From positions 89,016,140-89,080,139 of the forward strand of contig NC_086247.1 of the NCBI RefSeq assembly GCF_021018805.1: a stretch of 64,000 nt of DNA. Reading direction: 5' to 3'. The translations under genes were made by a program, and so were the position numbers. Position 1 is the first letter of the stretch; every line of letters begins with the position of its first letter. Shown one piece after another: positions 26,474 to 38,155 of the stretch. This stretch comes from Prinia subflava. Lineage: Eukaryota; Chordata; Aves; Passeriformes; Cisticolidae. The notes under the pieces were generated by a model that made no database searches, was not told where the DNA came from, and saw nothing but the letters and a program-made list of their open reading frames with translations.

Positions 26474-29400
26474 ATCTCTATGGGAACAAACCATTTCTAT
26501 TCCATAGAAACTAAAATTCAGGAATATACATCTCACTGCTTTACAAATTATAGCAAATTATCAACAGCATCCCAATGCCCTGTGCACTGCAACATACAGA
26601 GGCAACTGTGGAAGAAAGAATATGTGTTCATGCAATGCAAGTCTATTACAGTCGTGCACAAGGTGACTAGTAAGGGTTGTGCAGGTCACCCTCACTGTAA
26701 CTATTTCCCAGCAGGCAATGGAAAAACATTATCTTACCCATAGTTGGAGAAATTATATTGTTAACACATATAGAAATGATTGTACCAATCAGTTATTAAA
26801 TCCAAAACAAGGAAAAAAATCCATTATGCAGAACTGTATCCCTTGATACAAATGTCATCAGCAGGGGGCTGATCTCTAGGTCTGTCACATGGACTTCTAG
26901 CCCTTGGCCAAAACATATAGGAACTAGCACTGAGACTTGGAGATTTTTTGTTCCCCTACTTGTGAATGTTTTATGAAAGTCACCAATTACATTCTTCTCC
27001 TGTGCACCAGAATGTCCCAGACCCTAACTACTTCCACAACTAGAAACATTGACAGAGAAGCCATGCTGCACTTAGGCTCTCTCCCCTTCCACTTTTCACC
27101 TTTCTTGTTGCTCTTTTTACTGCACTTCTCACAGCTCCTGCCCTTTGCATCTCTTACCTCTACATGCTTGAGGTGAAACCTCTTCCCCAAACTCTAGCAA
27201 CCTCCCCTCTCTTCATATTTCTGTGCTTGAGGTCAGCTGCTGTCCAGCAAGCTGAGTGCCAGCAGAGGAATTGCTCTGAGCACAGAAGAGATAATGCTTC
27301 TGCTTTACATTCTCAAATGCTGCAACACAGCAGCCCCCTGGCAACAGGAGAGGTGCTTGAGGGGAAGAATGGATGAACAACTGCAGTGGCAATAGGATGT
27401 GAGATGAAATGTGGCCTGTGCAGAGAGAAGTTTCAGGAGGCTTTCACTGAGCCCCTGTGAGGTGCCACAGACACGGCTTCAGCAGGCTGAAAAATAAGGG
27501 TCTAAAAGAATTATAATCATCAAGCTTTTCTACAGCAAATGCCTTTATCACTATCTTTAGCCTCAAACTCCTAAATATCCCTTCGTCTCAGCTGCTTTAC
27601 CCCCAGTATAGAACAAGGAACTCAAACCTATCGAGTGTGCATTCATGCTGCCTATACTATAGCTCCACTAACTCCTTTCACCCTTGTACCTTATGCCAAA
27701 TTTTAAGGCTGTCTTCCGAAAAACAAGCACTTCTATATGAGAGAATGGCATGATATCTCCAAGCATGGGCAGAACCAGCATATTTCTTTCCTCCTCTACC
27801 TTCTGAGGAACAGGCTAACTGCATTAGCTTTAACTTTCTGAAACCGCCCCCAAAACACACTGAATGTGAGGCACTCATCCGCAATAAATAGCATAGCTCA
27901 AGTAGCTAGTACGGAACTGAATAAAAGGTCTGCAAGAAAGCATTGTCAAGAGATATGCCTAATGGAATTGCAAGTAACTATTTGATGTTGATATAATAAC
28001 ATAATGCTATTAGCAAATCACACTACCAAACAGCATGTGTATAATACATTAAACCTGCAAAAAGAACTGAGTAAAAGAAGGCTAGAGTATTCTGCAATTT
28101 AATTAGAAACAACATCAGAAAACAGTATATGTATTATTAGTATTGTAGTTATATTATTAGTTATTGCATTACAAAGTGCTCTGTTTACAAAATGTAGAAT
28201 GGTTTATGACCCACTCAGCTCTTCTGTGAGATTTGAAGATCTCTATCCTTTAGTACTCCAGATCAAGAAAAAAATCTTTCCAATGTTTTCACATTAATGA
28301 CATGGCAATGTTACAAATGGCAGCTGTAAAGCACTCATTCTCATTTGTAGCCATTCCTTGTGGGTGGAAGAAAAGGGAAGGAATAGGACTGCAAAATGTT
28401 GGGAAAGAGCTATGATGTCATTTACAACCCATGGCATCAAATTCAACTGGGCCTGGGGTCTTGTGTAGTTGAATGTGTGATACCCTGACCTCAACAAACA
28501 GACTGAGACAGGGCTTTATCCTCCAGCAACTAACCCACTAGTTCTCTACCCCTTGCTGCCTGCACCAACGCCCACACCTTGTCCCTACTCCTGCAGAAAG
28601 ATGCAAATTGCCTTTGCTGTTTTAGGGTAGGAGGAGAGAGGTGTTACTTTACAAGCTGCCACCTCTCTCATCCTCTCCTCTGCAGGAGCAGCCATCACCT
28701 CACTTCCATGGGCTGAGCACAGAGCAGAGAAATGCTTGCCCATTCTCTGTATCTGCTCTGTTCAAACAGCTGTTCCCTGTTTCCTTCAAGGAAAGTGAAG
28801 CAGGAGGGATGGAAAAGTCACAAAAGCTGGATCTGGCAGTAGGCTTAGCTAGATTTAGAAAACTTGGTAAATGAAGCCAGCTGGCTGTAGTCTTCAAACA
28901 CAAGCCAGAAATATCCTAAGCTCTGCAGCCCTCCTGACTGTCTCTTCTGTACTGTATGTTGGAATCTGGGAGCTGGTGGGATGTCCTTGCCAACTGCGTA
29001 ATGCCTGGTGACGCATCTGCAAATCAGAAACAGGAAAGAAAGGGCTGTGATCCCTTGGATCCAGCTCTTGGAAAGCCTGAATCTGAAATTTAAGCATGAA
29101 GCTGGACTTTCATTTTCAAAAAAGCCTTCTCCCTCTGAAGTGTCTGGAAGATACTGGTTATTCTTGGCTGCAAATGTATTCTAAATACAAATTTATTATG
29201 GCTTTCAGCTGCAAGGGCTGAAAGTATATAATGTGGCCTGGAACAGGATTTAGCTCACTAATCCCTCAGGTGACCTCAGTGAAGATGTTCCCCAAGAGTT
29301 CTAACTAGCTTGCATGTGTCAGAAAAAAAGTCATTTTAAAAGCAGGGTTCAACTAATCTTGGACATCTTCCTTGGGTTAATATAAGTCTTGCCTCTGTAC

Positions 29401-32400
29401 TGATCATGAAAGCCTAAACAATGAACTTGAGTGAAAGATGCTTTTTCTAATGGCACTTGTTTGCATAGAGGAATGGTGTGTCAATAGGCAAGACAGGATC
29501 TAATTCAGAAAAGGGAGTAACTTCCCCAGAAATGGGTAAATCTGTAATCCAAAGCTGTAAATGCGCAGATCCCATCTTGGCTGTAGCCTACTTTGGAGAG
29601 AAATCATTTATCTTGAAGTTCTGTATGAAAGTTATGCTTTTGGGCATGCAAAGAAAGACCTCACATTTGACAGAGCTGAGCAGGCAGGCACTGAGGAGCA
29701 GCAGAAGCAAGAGGCTCCGTAAGTGAAAGTAAACCCAGACCGCCACACAGAGTCACCAACACATGCAGAAGCAGCAGCTTTACCTACGAGAGGTAAAGCA
29801 CAGCAGCACACAAGCCAAGCAGGTCTGGTAAGAGTTACCAGGTTTAGTCAGGAGTCCAGACCATCAGACAAGTCCATGGATGATGAGGCAGGCATGAGAG
29901 TAAGTGGAACATGAAGTCAGCAGTCTGGATGTGGATCAGTGAGGGATGTAGCCAGCAACAGACACAGCTGCAGCCTTGCTCAGCAAATGGGCAGTGGCCA
30001 CAGTGTAACTCCAAAGTCAGGGAGAAAGCAGGTGTTCAGGCTTCTTGCTCCTTTCTCAAGAAGCTCCAGAGCTGGTCAGGGCCTCTTAAACCACTCTCTC
30101 CAACAGCTGTACCATGTCAAAGAGCCTGTCTTGAGCACAGCCAACTAAACTCTGCAGGGTACGCACACTTTTGCTACCTGGCTTTCGCCTAGGCATCCAT
30201 CCATTAAGAGCTGAGGAATCCATGCTTCCCTCCTACTGTATACAAGAGCGTTGAGCACCTGGATGAACTCTAAGAGAGAAGAAGAATTCCTCCCCAGTAC
30301 ATTGCAAGTGAAGGCTTTAGGTACCACAGTAAAAGGGGATTTGCCCATCAGACTCACCCTCTCTTGGTGCCTCCAGCAACACCACACCACAATCTGATGG
30401 CATGGGCTGCACAGTGTGTTGTCAGGATGCCACTCTGGGCTGTAGGCATCTACCTTTGCACCACAGTGGGACTCTCAGATCCCTCCTGGGAGTTCAGGTT
30501 CAGCTCTCACACAGTTTCTGACTCAATGAAATAGTTTCTAATTCCCTGGAAAGCTATGCATCCACTTTTCCAGTCTTACATCCTTTCCCATCAGCAGGGC
30601 ACACCAACTTAAAATTAACTGTGTTCATTATTTTGAAGATTCTGCTACATTCCTTGAAGTTGCTTGCTAGGCCATTTGGTAAGATACACTGAGCCTATTT
30701 AAATAACTGAACGAAACCCTCTCGAAGGTTTATCTTAAACTATCCACTGTACCTATAAATAAGTTACAGATACACTTAGATTAGGTATGCTTTTATTAGT
30801 TGCAATATTCCTGTAATTTACTTGATTAATTTACATTCATCAGGAGCATAAGTGAATAAAAAATGGAAAGTAAAAAAATATGAAAATAAAAATATAGTAT
30901 ATATGGCCAGGGGTGACAATTTTATATAGACACATAGGCCATGACTGCTCAAAAGATTTCAGGAAATCATTCTTCTTGATAAGGTTTAATGAAGTACCCT
31001 CAGGTATAGTTTTAATTCCACATTTTTCTGTTAGTCTATGTTTCCACAATATTTCTTTCACTGTGCTTCATTTTGCTCATTTAATTCAGTCAGTGCTGAT
31101 TCATTCTAGATGTTTGATTTAATCACTGCTGACTCTTCATTGCTACTTCCCTTCTGCTTTTGCATATTAAATTGGGTCCAGTATTTTATAAAAACATATC
31201 GCTGCAGAATCCCCAGATCCTAATCCAGAATTATTCCACTCTAGATGTCTCTCTATCCACCAAAATTTTATGATTAATCTATGTGATATGTTAAAATATT
31301 TTCAAAGTTATGATAGCTTCCAGGTCTTTTTTATTCATGTGATACCATTAGTTCTTAGACCGACATCAATAGCAGAAGAATTAATAATATCAAATGTGCA
31401 TTCTTAATAAAGTGTCCCTACCTTTAAATACCTTTAAGAAACTGATCAACATCAACCTTTTCCTCGTCCTTTTTAAAATTTTTAGGAAGCTTTTCCCATC
31501 TCCTATTCTGTCATATCCCTATTAGGGAGAATTTCAGAACAGCCTATGTCTTTGGACACAGAGAAAGCAAGTTTCACCTAAAATGTACAAAAAATGCCAG
31601 TTAGGGGTATTGTGCGTACTTTTACCCAAATACCACAAACCAGCAGACAAAGGTGAGTGTAAACGTGGATATCCTTTCATGAGGATACTGTTGTTTGCAA
31701 CCCTTGGGCCTGTGGTTGAATATGATGTATCTATGTACTTTGTTTCAGATTACTGATGTCCATCAAGACAGACTTCAACAGCTTTGCTTTAGAGACATGG
31801 AGCAATCCATATGCATGTGCTTCTGTGTTTATGTGGGAGACACAAGCCTATAAATCTTCCTCCATAAATGACAAATTATGTCCTCTCCACATGTTCCACT
31901 CTCTGCCTCTCCTGCCACTCATACTCCATTTCCCAAATCTAATCTTTCATATGTTGTCCTTTCATCTTCTTTTAAATGCAACTGATAAAGTGAAGTGGCA
32001 TTAAACCAGACCAAAAGATTTTTTTTCCTGGTAAACATTCAATAGAACCCACTGCCTGGTTTGTCTTTAAGGAAGAATATTCACAGCCCAGTAATGTTTC
32101 TTTAGCACAAAAGGAGTATCATGTGCTAGATGAATCAAAATGTACCCGAACTCATATTTTTAAAGCTTCCATTTAGCCAAAAATACATTTCTGCATGCAT
32201 TAACTACATGCAGATATGTTATGCCATGGTGAGCCCTCTCCACAGAAGCATGAAGGAGAAGTGACTAAGATCTCATATGTTTCTCTAGCAAAAAAAAAAG
32301 CAGCAAGGAAGAAGAATCCTATTCAATCAGCAAGATTAGGACTGCAATTAAAGTATTTTCATAGGTATCTTACAAAGTTGTTCAAAATTTGCCCTGAGAA

Positions 32401-35400
32401 ACAAGGTTTTCGTCAGAAAAGTCTTTAAGATTTCTGATGTAGACCAGCATCCCCCTTGTGGCTATTTCAGTGTTATTTGAAGCTGCTTGTGATTCTATGC
32501 ATCAGAAACACACCCTTTCTACATCTAGACATTTACAAGAAATGTTTTAGCACTTCATTTGTACTAAGATAAAAATCATCATATTCCAAAGATTTCCCAT
32601 TTTGTGCTCAAAATCTACTCTGCAAATTAGGGTTTCTAGATGAAAACCCTATTGAGTCAAAAATTACCAGGGTACTTGTGTCACCAATGAGCTATTTTGA
32701 TAAAGGCTGATTGGTAAAAGTGGATGGAAAAATCTAAACAAATATTCCACATTTTCTCCAATTAATTTTTAGGAAGATGCTATTTCACCTCTGAATTTTT
32801 TCCAATTAAATTTTTTTCTAAATAACACAGCTCTTTAAAAAAAATACTATAATTCTTCAAAACACAGTTTTTAAGAGAAAAAGGTAGTTTTTGATGGTAA
32901 AAAATGGAAAGCATCAAAAATTCTTTGCAAATCACCCTTCATGTTTTCAGTAATTTTCAGCAGTATTCAAAAACTGGGACCAGCTGTAGAGCAAACTAAA
33001 TATATTGAAATTATATGTTAAAAATGCCTCTGAACTTGTAATATAAAAATTTACATATTTTACTTTCCCTTCTCCCAAAGACATACTTGTGTTGCACTTC
33101 AGTAACATACAGTATTTTCAGACAAACAAATGGGAGATTATATATAATCAGTTCTAACATGTCACACGATGTACATTACAGCATTTATAGTTTTAAGGTA
33201 TTTTTCCCTTCGTGAGCAACTTTTTTCCCTTTCTAACAAATACTAAACAAGACGTCGCTGCAATGTACCAAGGAGGGTGTAAGCCTATGAGGAAGAATGA
33301 AAACAGAATGAAAGAATTTAACAAAATGACTGATTTCCCTTCTGCATGCTGTTACAGCTTAAACTGAGCTTTTTGACACGGGTCTCAAAATCATTTGCAG
33401 AATAAGTGGATCCCTTAATGTGTATTGTAATGTCATTCCATTACTCCAAGGCTTTCAAGAGGATACTTCCTAATTTTCCTGAAAAACTATCTCCTAAAAG
33501 TGTGTCCCAGAGACTGAGCTGGTTTGTGAAGAGCAACTGAAGCTAGAGATACTGGTGGGTTATCTGACCCAAGAGTCACATTGGGCATATAGTGAAAGCT
33601 TTACTAAAAAATGTATGGTGAGTCATTCTTGAAATAAAGACTGCTGTGGATTAGGAAGAGAGTGTGTACAGTTATATTCATGGCAGGCATAAACATTCAG
33701 TGTTACTCTGTAGATACCAGAATGTGATCAGCTGTAATTTCCAGTTCTGGGGCCATGTCAGAATTGATCTTAGGTTTTTATTGCAAAATGCGTTAATACT
33801 TATTAGCCTACTCTGAAATGTTTTCAATGTTTACTTAAAATTTCCAGTCATTCTTGAAAACTCCTTTTGGTAATGTACACAAAGGGTAGATAATGACGGT
33901 TGTCAAAGTAATACATAATGATTACTCCAAGAAACGTTTTCTAGCATCCACCTACCTGCAGTCAAAATGAATATAAGCCAGATCCCAATATTTTGACCCA
34001 AAAGGTAAAAATGATTTATAAACAATTATATGGAAAAGCCTACTCCTATTCTCTGTTTACTATACATTTATATGTAGTTTGGTGTTGGGATTTTTTTTCA
34101 GATGTATTTCTGTGCTGTGATCCAGCTAACCCTGAAATGCATGGGTGCCCTTTCACTGACTTTAACTTCAGCTAGATCATGCCAGTTTTAAAAGACAAAT
34201 CTTTTACGCTGTTGTTTTATGAGATGATTTTTACAACGCTGACTTCCTATATAGATAATTCTTCCTTAAGTGTAAATTTGAAGATGCAGTACACAAAATT
34301 TTCCATAGCAGAAATTTTCCATTCTCTTTTATCTTCATTACTGTACTTCCCTATTACAAGGGAGGGATGGTTTACAGCCTAGTTGCAGTGTTTACTTTAG
34401 CTTAATCTGAATAGTTGACCCCATTAAATCAATTTCAACTCCTGCCCTTTGCTTTTACTTCAAATTCAAATGCTGGATTAGAAATGAGCAAAAACTTGAA
34501 AGTAATCTATTTAAAAACAGAAAATAAGTAAGACCAGAAATAACCTCTACCTCCAGCAGCACAGATTTACTTGTTTAGTAAACTACATAATACTGCAAAT
34601 TGAAAAATAGAGCATGACAGCTTTTGTTAACTCATACTAATTATATGCTATCATACCTAACACCTTAGTCAGATTTTAGGCATCTGAAAGCTACTGATTG
34701 ACAGGTCTCATTTGAAACTCTAAAAAACTTTTAAGAGAAAGAATCACAGTTAGTAGGTTGCAGAATATGCTCTTAGTCACTATCAGTCATGCTCTCCAGT
34801 CCCAATGGGAAAATATAGTTCATTGTTAGTTATTTGAAATGTGATGCTTTACAAAAGGCCTGAAATAAAAACTCTTATGCTAGATAATGTCCCAACAACA
34901 AGAAACATTTAGGGTTTAGGCTCTTACAGGGTCCCCCATGGTAGTTAATAGGCCCACATTACAAGTAAGGACAGGCTTTCAAGCAGAAATTCTCTTTCCA
35001 ATTATATATGAGGTGGAGCAGAAAGTACTTGTGTGTGGTCCTCATGCTTTCAGCGATCAGCCACATCCCAACTAGCATTTGTGATTATCTACTCAGAGAG
35101 AGAGTTTAGGTGGATATATTTATAGAGGCTCTTGTCTTTGTGATTTGTAATTTATAGGCTCAGTGCCCAAAGCATTCAACAGCCACTTATAATTACGTTT
35201 CAAATATAAAACACATACATTTAAGGGACATTATCAAGGCTATAAGGTCCAGAGCTAAATACCTAGGCAATGCCCAAATGAAGGTTGCATCTTCAACATT
35301 AATTCAGTCTCCTTATATATATGGATTATAATAGGGCTTCTAATTGCATGATGACAGCAATTTTTTACTATCCTACCATTTGCTTCATCAGTGCATGGAG

Positions 35401-36131
35401 TGGGCAGTGCTCACTTAACGAGCCAGTATTAAATATTTTGCTTTCTCCTCCTTGAATGCATGGACCCGAGTCATTTAAATCCTGATCAGAATATAGAAAT
35501 CTTAGTTTTCTCATGGGTTTTTCATTGGTACGTCACTAAAGTATATGAATACTTTACAATATTAATGGATTTATTTATTCACAGAATTCTTACTGAATGA
35601 AAATTATGTTTCTACCTGTTCCACAACTAAGAAATTAAGACATAAAGTGATCAAGAGCAAAAGTAGCTGTTAATTTTAAATGCCCAAGATGAGACAACAA
35701 GAAACTGAGTTTTGAAATAGTTCCATCTTCTCAAGAATAATAATCACGTCATGTGTTCCAAGTACAGCTTCCACCGATATCTGCAAATTAACTGACCACT
35801 TAAATATTTCCACTACTCAGGTATCACAGCCTCAAAAACAGCATTCAGGAAAAGAGAGACTGCAGCTATTGAGAAGTTAAGAAAAGAATTGTTTTAGTGG
35901 CAAAACTAGAAATTTGGAACACGCAATCTGTGGCAGCAACAGAGCTGTAACCTGTGTCTTTGGGGCACAGAAGACAGCAGTCTTTTCTTGGTATCATTCA
36001 GTGCAGCCCTTAAATTCTGCAGTATGTACAATGTAAGGCAAGGACCTTATAGCAAACAACCTGTCCTACCACCTGCTACAGATCATCTCTTCCATTGAGT
36101 GATTTGCTTTCTCTTTTCTAGTATTTTTACT

Positions 36132-36173
36132 ATTATTATTATTATTATTATTAATAATAATAATAATAATAAT
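36132..36173. repeat. Perfect (ATT)7-(AAT)7 palindrome / microsatellite
   Basis: Seven ATT units are followed directly by seven AAT units. This makes a perfect 42-bp inverted repeat with 21-nt arms and no loop. In the pre-mRNA it can fold into an AU hairpin ending about 75 nt before the start of exon A, close to the branch-point region. Triplet runs of this kind change length quickly, so its size is likely to vary between individuals. Confidence 0.95.
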
Positions 36174-36248
36174 TTTCTACCTCTTTCTCCCCCTTTCTAT
36201 TTCTCTGTTCTCCTCCTATTCTCATCTTTATTTATTTCTTCTTACCAG
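36174..36248 (+). promoter_or_regulatory. Polypyrimidine tract and 3' splice site of exon A
   Basis: About 75 nt, nearly all pyrimidine with scattered A, ending TTCTTCTTACCAG. This is a strong, canonical U2-type acceptor and clearly better than the G-interrupted acceptor of exon B. Confidence 0.85.
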
Positions 36249-36395
36249 CTCGTCGGGCAACTCTTCTCACTGTGCCCACTCTGGTGACAGCAACTTCTGA
36301 GGATGACATAGACCGGAGACCCATCAGAAGACTCCGGTCTAAGAGTGACACCCCTTACTTGGAAGAGGCTAGGATCTGCTTCAACCTTGATAATG
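36249..36395 (+). CDS. PHACTR1: PHACTR1 duplicated exon, copy A
   Basis: A 147-nt exon, phase 1 on both sides: two bases completing the Ala codon, 48 codons, then one base. It has acceptor TTACCAG and donor AATG|GTAAGA. It begins [11 protein letters not shown] and contains [18 protein letters not shown] and [10 protein letters not shown], which is the PHACTR1 N-terminal segment ahead of the first RPEL region. Against copy B (1.6 kb downstream) it has 8 replacements in 48 residues and no indel: V/M, T/A, T/S, D/E, L/V, E/A, C/S and N/T at codons 12, 13, 15, 18, 28, 38, 43 and 48. By hand count 37 bases differ, and 21 of the 29 differing codons are silent, so it has been kept under protein-level selection. 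Its GC3 is about 52%. Copy B resembles the mammalian sequence I remember more closely, so A looks like the extra, possibly alternative, exon. It lacks the internal ATG of B. The basophilic RxRSxS motif is kept. Confidence 0.85.
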
Positions 36396-37471
36396 GTAAG
36401 ACCACACCTTCCCTACACGGCACATGATGTTAATTAAAGACTTATTTTTGAGATGCAGATGGACCAGATGGTACCTCCATGTTCACAAGCGATGTGGTGG
36501 TTTACCAGACATCCAAAGATGTCGGTCTAACTACAAGCATCTGCATGTGTATGAACAGGGATGGTTTTCAAAATTCTCCTGCAAGTGCTAACTAAAACTT
36601 TTTCCCTGTTTTAGCCAGGGTGAGCTAGTGAGATCACACCAAAATAGAAATGATTTGCAAGCAAAATATATCTTATCCATTCCAGGCATCCAGAAACATG
36701 AAAGTTCTTGAGAACACTTATGAAGGGATTACAGCTAACAGCGGACCTGAGCTAAACTCAATGTTAGAGCCATTGAAGAACATGCAGCACAACCCAAAAG
36801 TTCGATAGGACTAATTGGTAAACATGTGACAGAAAACTCTTGACTCTGCAGGAATGAGTAAGAGAGCCCACCTTCAAAATTCAGACCAACTAGTGTTACT
36901 ATCACTGCCTTCAGAGTTGCCCTAAAATTCCTTCCCTGGTCTTTTTTTTTCTCATTGAAGTTGATCAAAACAAAAGATTTTGGAAGTACTGACAACTTAG
37001 TGACTTTAAGCAGAGTGTGGGTTTCTTGTTTGTTTGTGTTTTTTTCAAAGGCCTGAATTAAATGGCATGAGCTAGTACACTCTTAGGCACATATTTTAAC
37101 TCTCTAACTCTTATTTTACGTAGTACTTTTGTGCTACCCACTTTTTTTAATAGCATTTTAAATTATTTATATTACACTAACCAACCGAAATTGGAGCCCT
37201 AATGTGGCAGGCAGTCTATAAACCACAGGCTAAGAACGTCTACATAAAGAGCTGATTACCAAACAGAGAAACAGAACCAAACCACCGAGCCCAGTGTGCA
37301 GCCTGAGAACGAAGTCTCTGGTTTTTGCAGATGGTCACTTTTTTCTCAAAGACCTTCCGAAGCGACTTAGGAAGGCGAGCGCCGGGCTTTGGGTCAGTTT
37401 CAAACGTTAAGTGCAGGCTCCTCATTCCCCGTGGCATTTGAAACTGCCAAGGTGTGGCACACCATCCCGCT

Positions 37472-37479
37472 TTACGTCA
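37472..37479. promoter_or_regulatory. CRE-like element TTACGTCA
   Basis: This is the reverse complement of TGACGTAA, a well-known CREB/ATF site variant with an intact CpG. It lies at the upstream edge of the CpG island, a usual position for functional CREs. It could link the internal PHACTR1 promoter to cAMP or calcium signalling. This is motif evidence only. Confidence 0.4.
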
Positions 37480-37835
37480 TGGGTTTGCCCAAGGAAAGAG
37501 GGCAAGGAGGTGAAGGGATGCACCATTAGACTTCCCACCAAGTCCCGAGGCGGCTGTGCCGTGAGTTCTGCACGCCCCGGGCTAGACGGGAGCAGTTCGG
37601 GGCTCCGGGCTCCTGCGGGGTGGCACCTCTGCGGGCCAGGCTCCTCGGCGGCGTTTGGCGCCTCAGCCGGGAGCTTCCCGGGGGGCGGGAAGGGCGCTCG
37701 GCCGGACCTGCCCGGGGCGCGGGCCGGCAGCGCCGGGGCCGGGGACGGCGCTCCGTGCCCCGCAGCGGAGGCGGGCGGGACCCGGCAGGGGCAGCGGGCA
37801 GGGCCGCCGCGGCCGCTCCCGTCCGCAGATCCTTG

Positions 37836-38006
37836 ACGGGTTTTCCCTGTCTCTCCCCCTCCCTCCCTGCGCTCCTTTCTCCCTTTCCCTCTCTCCTTCC
37901 CCGTCCTCCCCTCCCCCTCCCGCGCCTCTCTCCCTCCTCCTTTCCCCTGTCTCCCCCTCCGCCCCCCTCCTCGCCCGGCCGCCCCGCGCCGCCGCTCGCC
38001 CTCGCC
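37836..38006 (+). repeat. Long C/T-rich tract before exon B
   Basis: About 140 nt of almost unbroken pyrimidine (many CCCTCCC-type runs) to about 37975, then G-interrupted CCGCGCC sequence up to the exon B acceptor. The complementary strand has many G-runs and could form G-quadruplexes; the plus strand could form i-motif or triplex structure. It may act as a splicing tract for exon B, as a promoter element (such tracts are common upstream of start sites in CpG islands), or both. The final acceptor CTCGCCAG is weaker than that of exon A. Confidence 0.75.
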
Positions 38007-38008
38007 AG

Positions 38009-38155
38009 CTCGCCGGGCCACGCTGCTCACCGTGCCCACATTAATGGCGGCATCTTCCGAGGAGGACATCGACCGCAGACCCATCCGCCGCGTCCGCTCC
38101 AAGAGCGACACCCCCTACCTCGCCGAGGCCCGCATCTCCTTCAACCTCGACACAG
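38009..38155 (+). CDS. PHACTR1: PHACTR1 duplicated exon, copy B (canonical-like)
   Basis: 147 nt, phase 1/phase 1, acceptor CTCGCCAG, donor ACAG|GTGAG. It encodes [19 protein letters not shown], then [18 protein letters not shown], then [11 protein letters not shown], the conserved PHACTR1 N-terminal block that precedes the basic region and the first RPEL repeat. Its wording ([24 protein letters not shown]) is nearest to the mammalian protein as I remember it, so I take this as the standard exon. It lies inside the CpG island, with GC3 about 88% by hand count. ATG 38044-38046 (context TTAATGG, weak at -3 but with G at +4) could be the start of a shorter isoform; exon A has GTG at the same codon. 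A basophilic RxRSxS motif and an acidic SSEED motif are possible kinase sites. The next coding exon is not within this window. Confidence 0.92.

Larger units (their letters stand above)
25195..36248 (+). other. PHACTR1 intron between first coding exon and exon A
   Basis: An 11,054-nt GT-AG intron. It holds a short CR1 tail (26410-26473) and otherwise no recognised gene or RNA. The stretch 29650-30500 is more GC-rich and CAG-rich, with open frames on both strands but no recognisable protein. The stretch 34950-35480 is AT-rich and could include conserved non-coding elements, which I cannot test here. The intron ends with an ATT/AAT palindrome and a long pyrimidine tract before exon A. Confidence 0.75.
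36396..38008 (+). other. Intron between exons A and B
   Basis: A 1,613-nt intron: AT-rich to about 37300, then entering the CpG island. It is far too long for steric exclusion of the two flanking exons. If A and B are mutually exclusive, another mechanism is needed (RNA pairing, regulated acceptor choice or separate promoters). The minus-strand frame at 36735-36995 has no recognisable content. Confidence 0.75.

Noticed and set aside
36249..36395. Exon A as a processed pseudogene or decayed exon
   Set aside because: It has its own acceptor and donor with intronic sequence on both sides, no indels or stops, and mostly silent differences.
37422..38111. 229-codon minus-strand open frame in the CpG island
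   Set aside because: Arg/Gly/Ala-rich low-complexity translation, with long frames open on both strands. This is a by-product of GC-rich sequence that is poor in stop codons.
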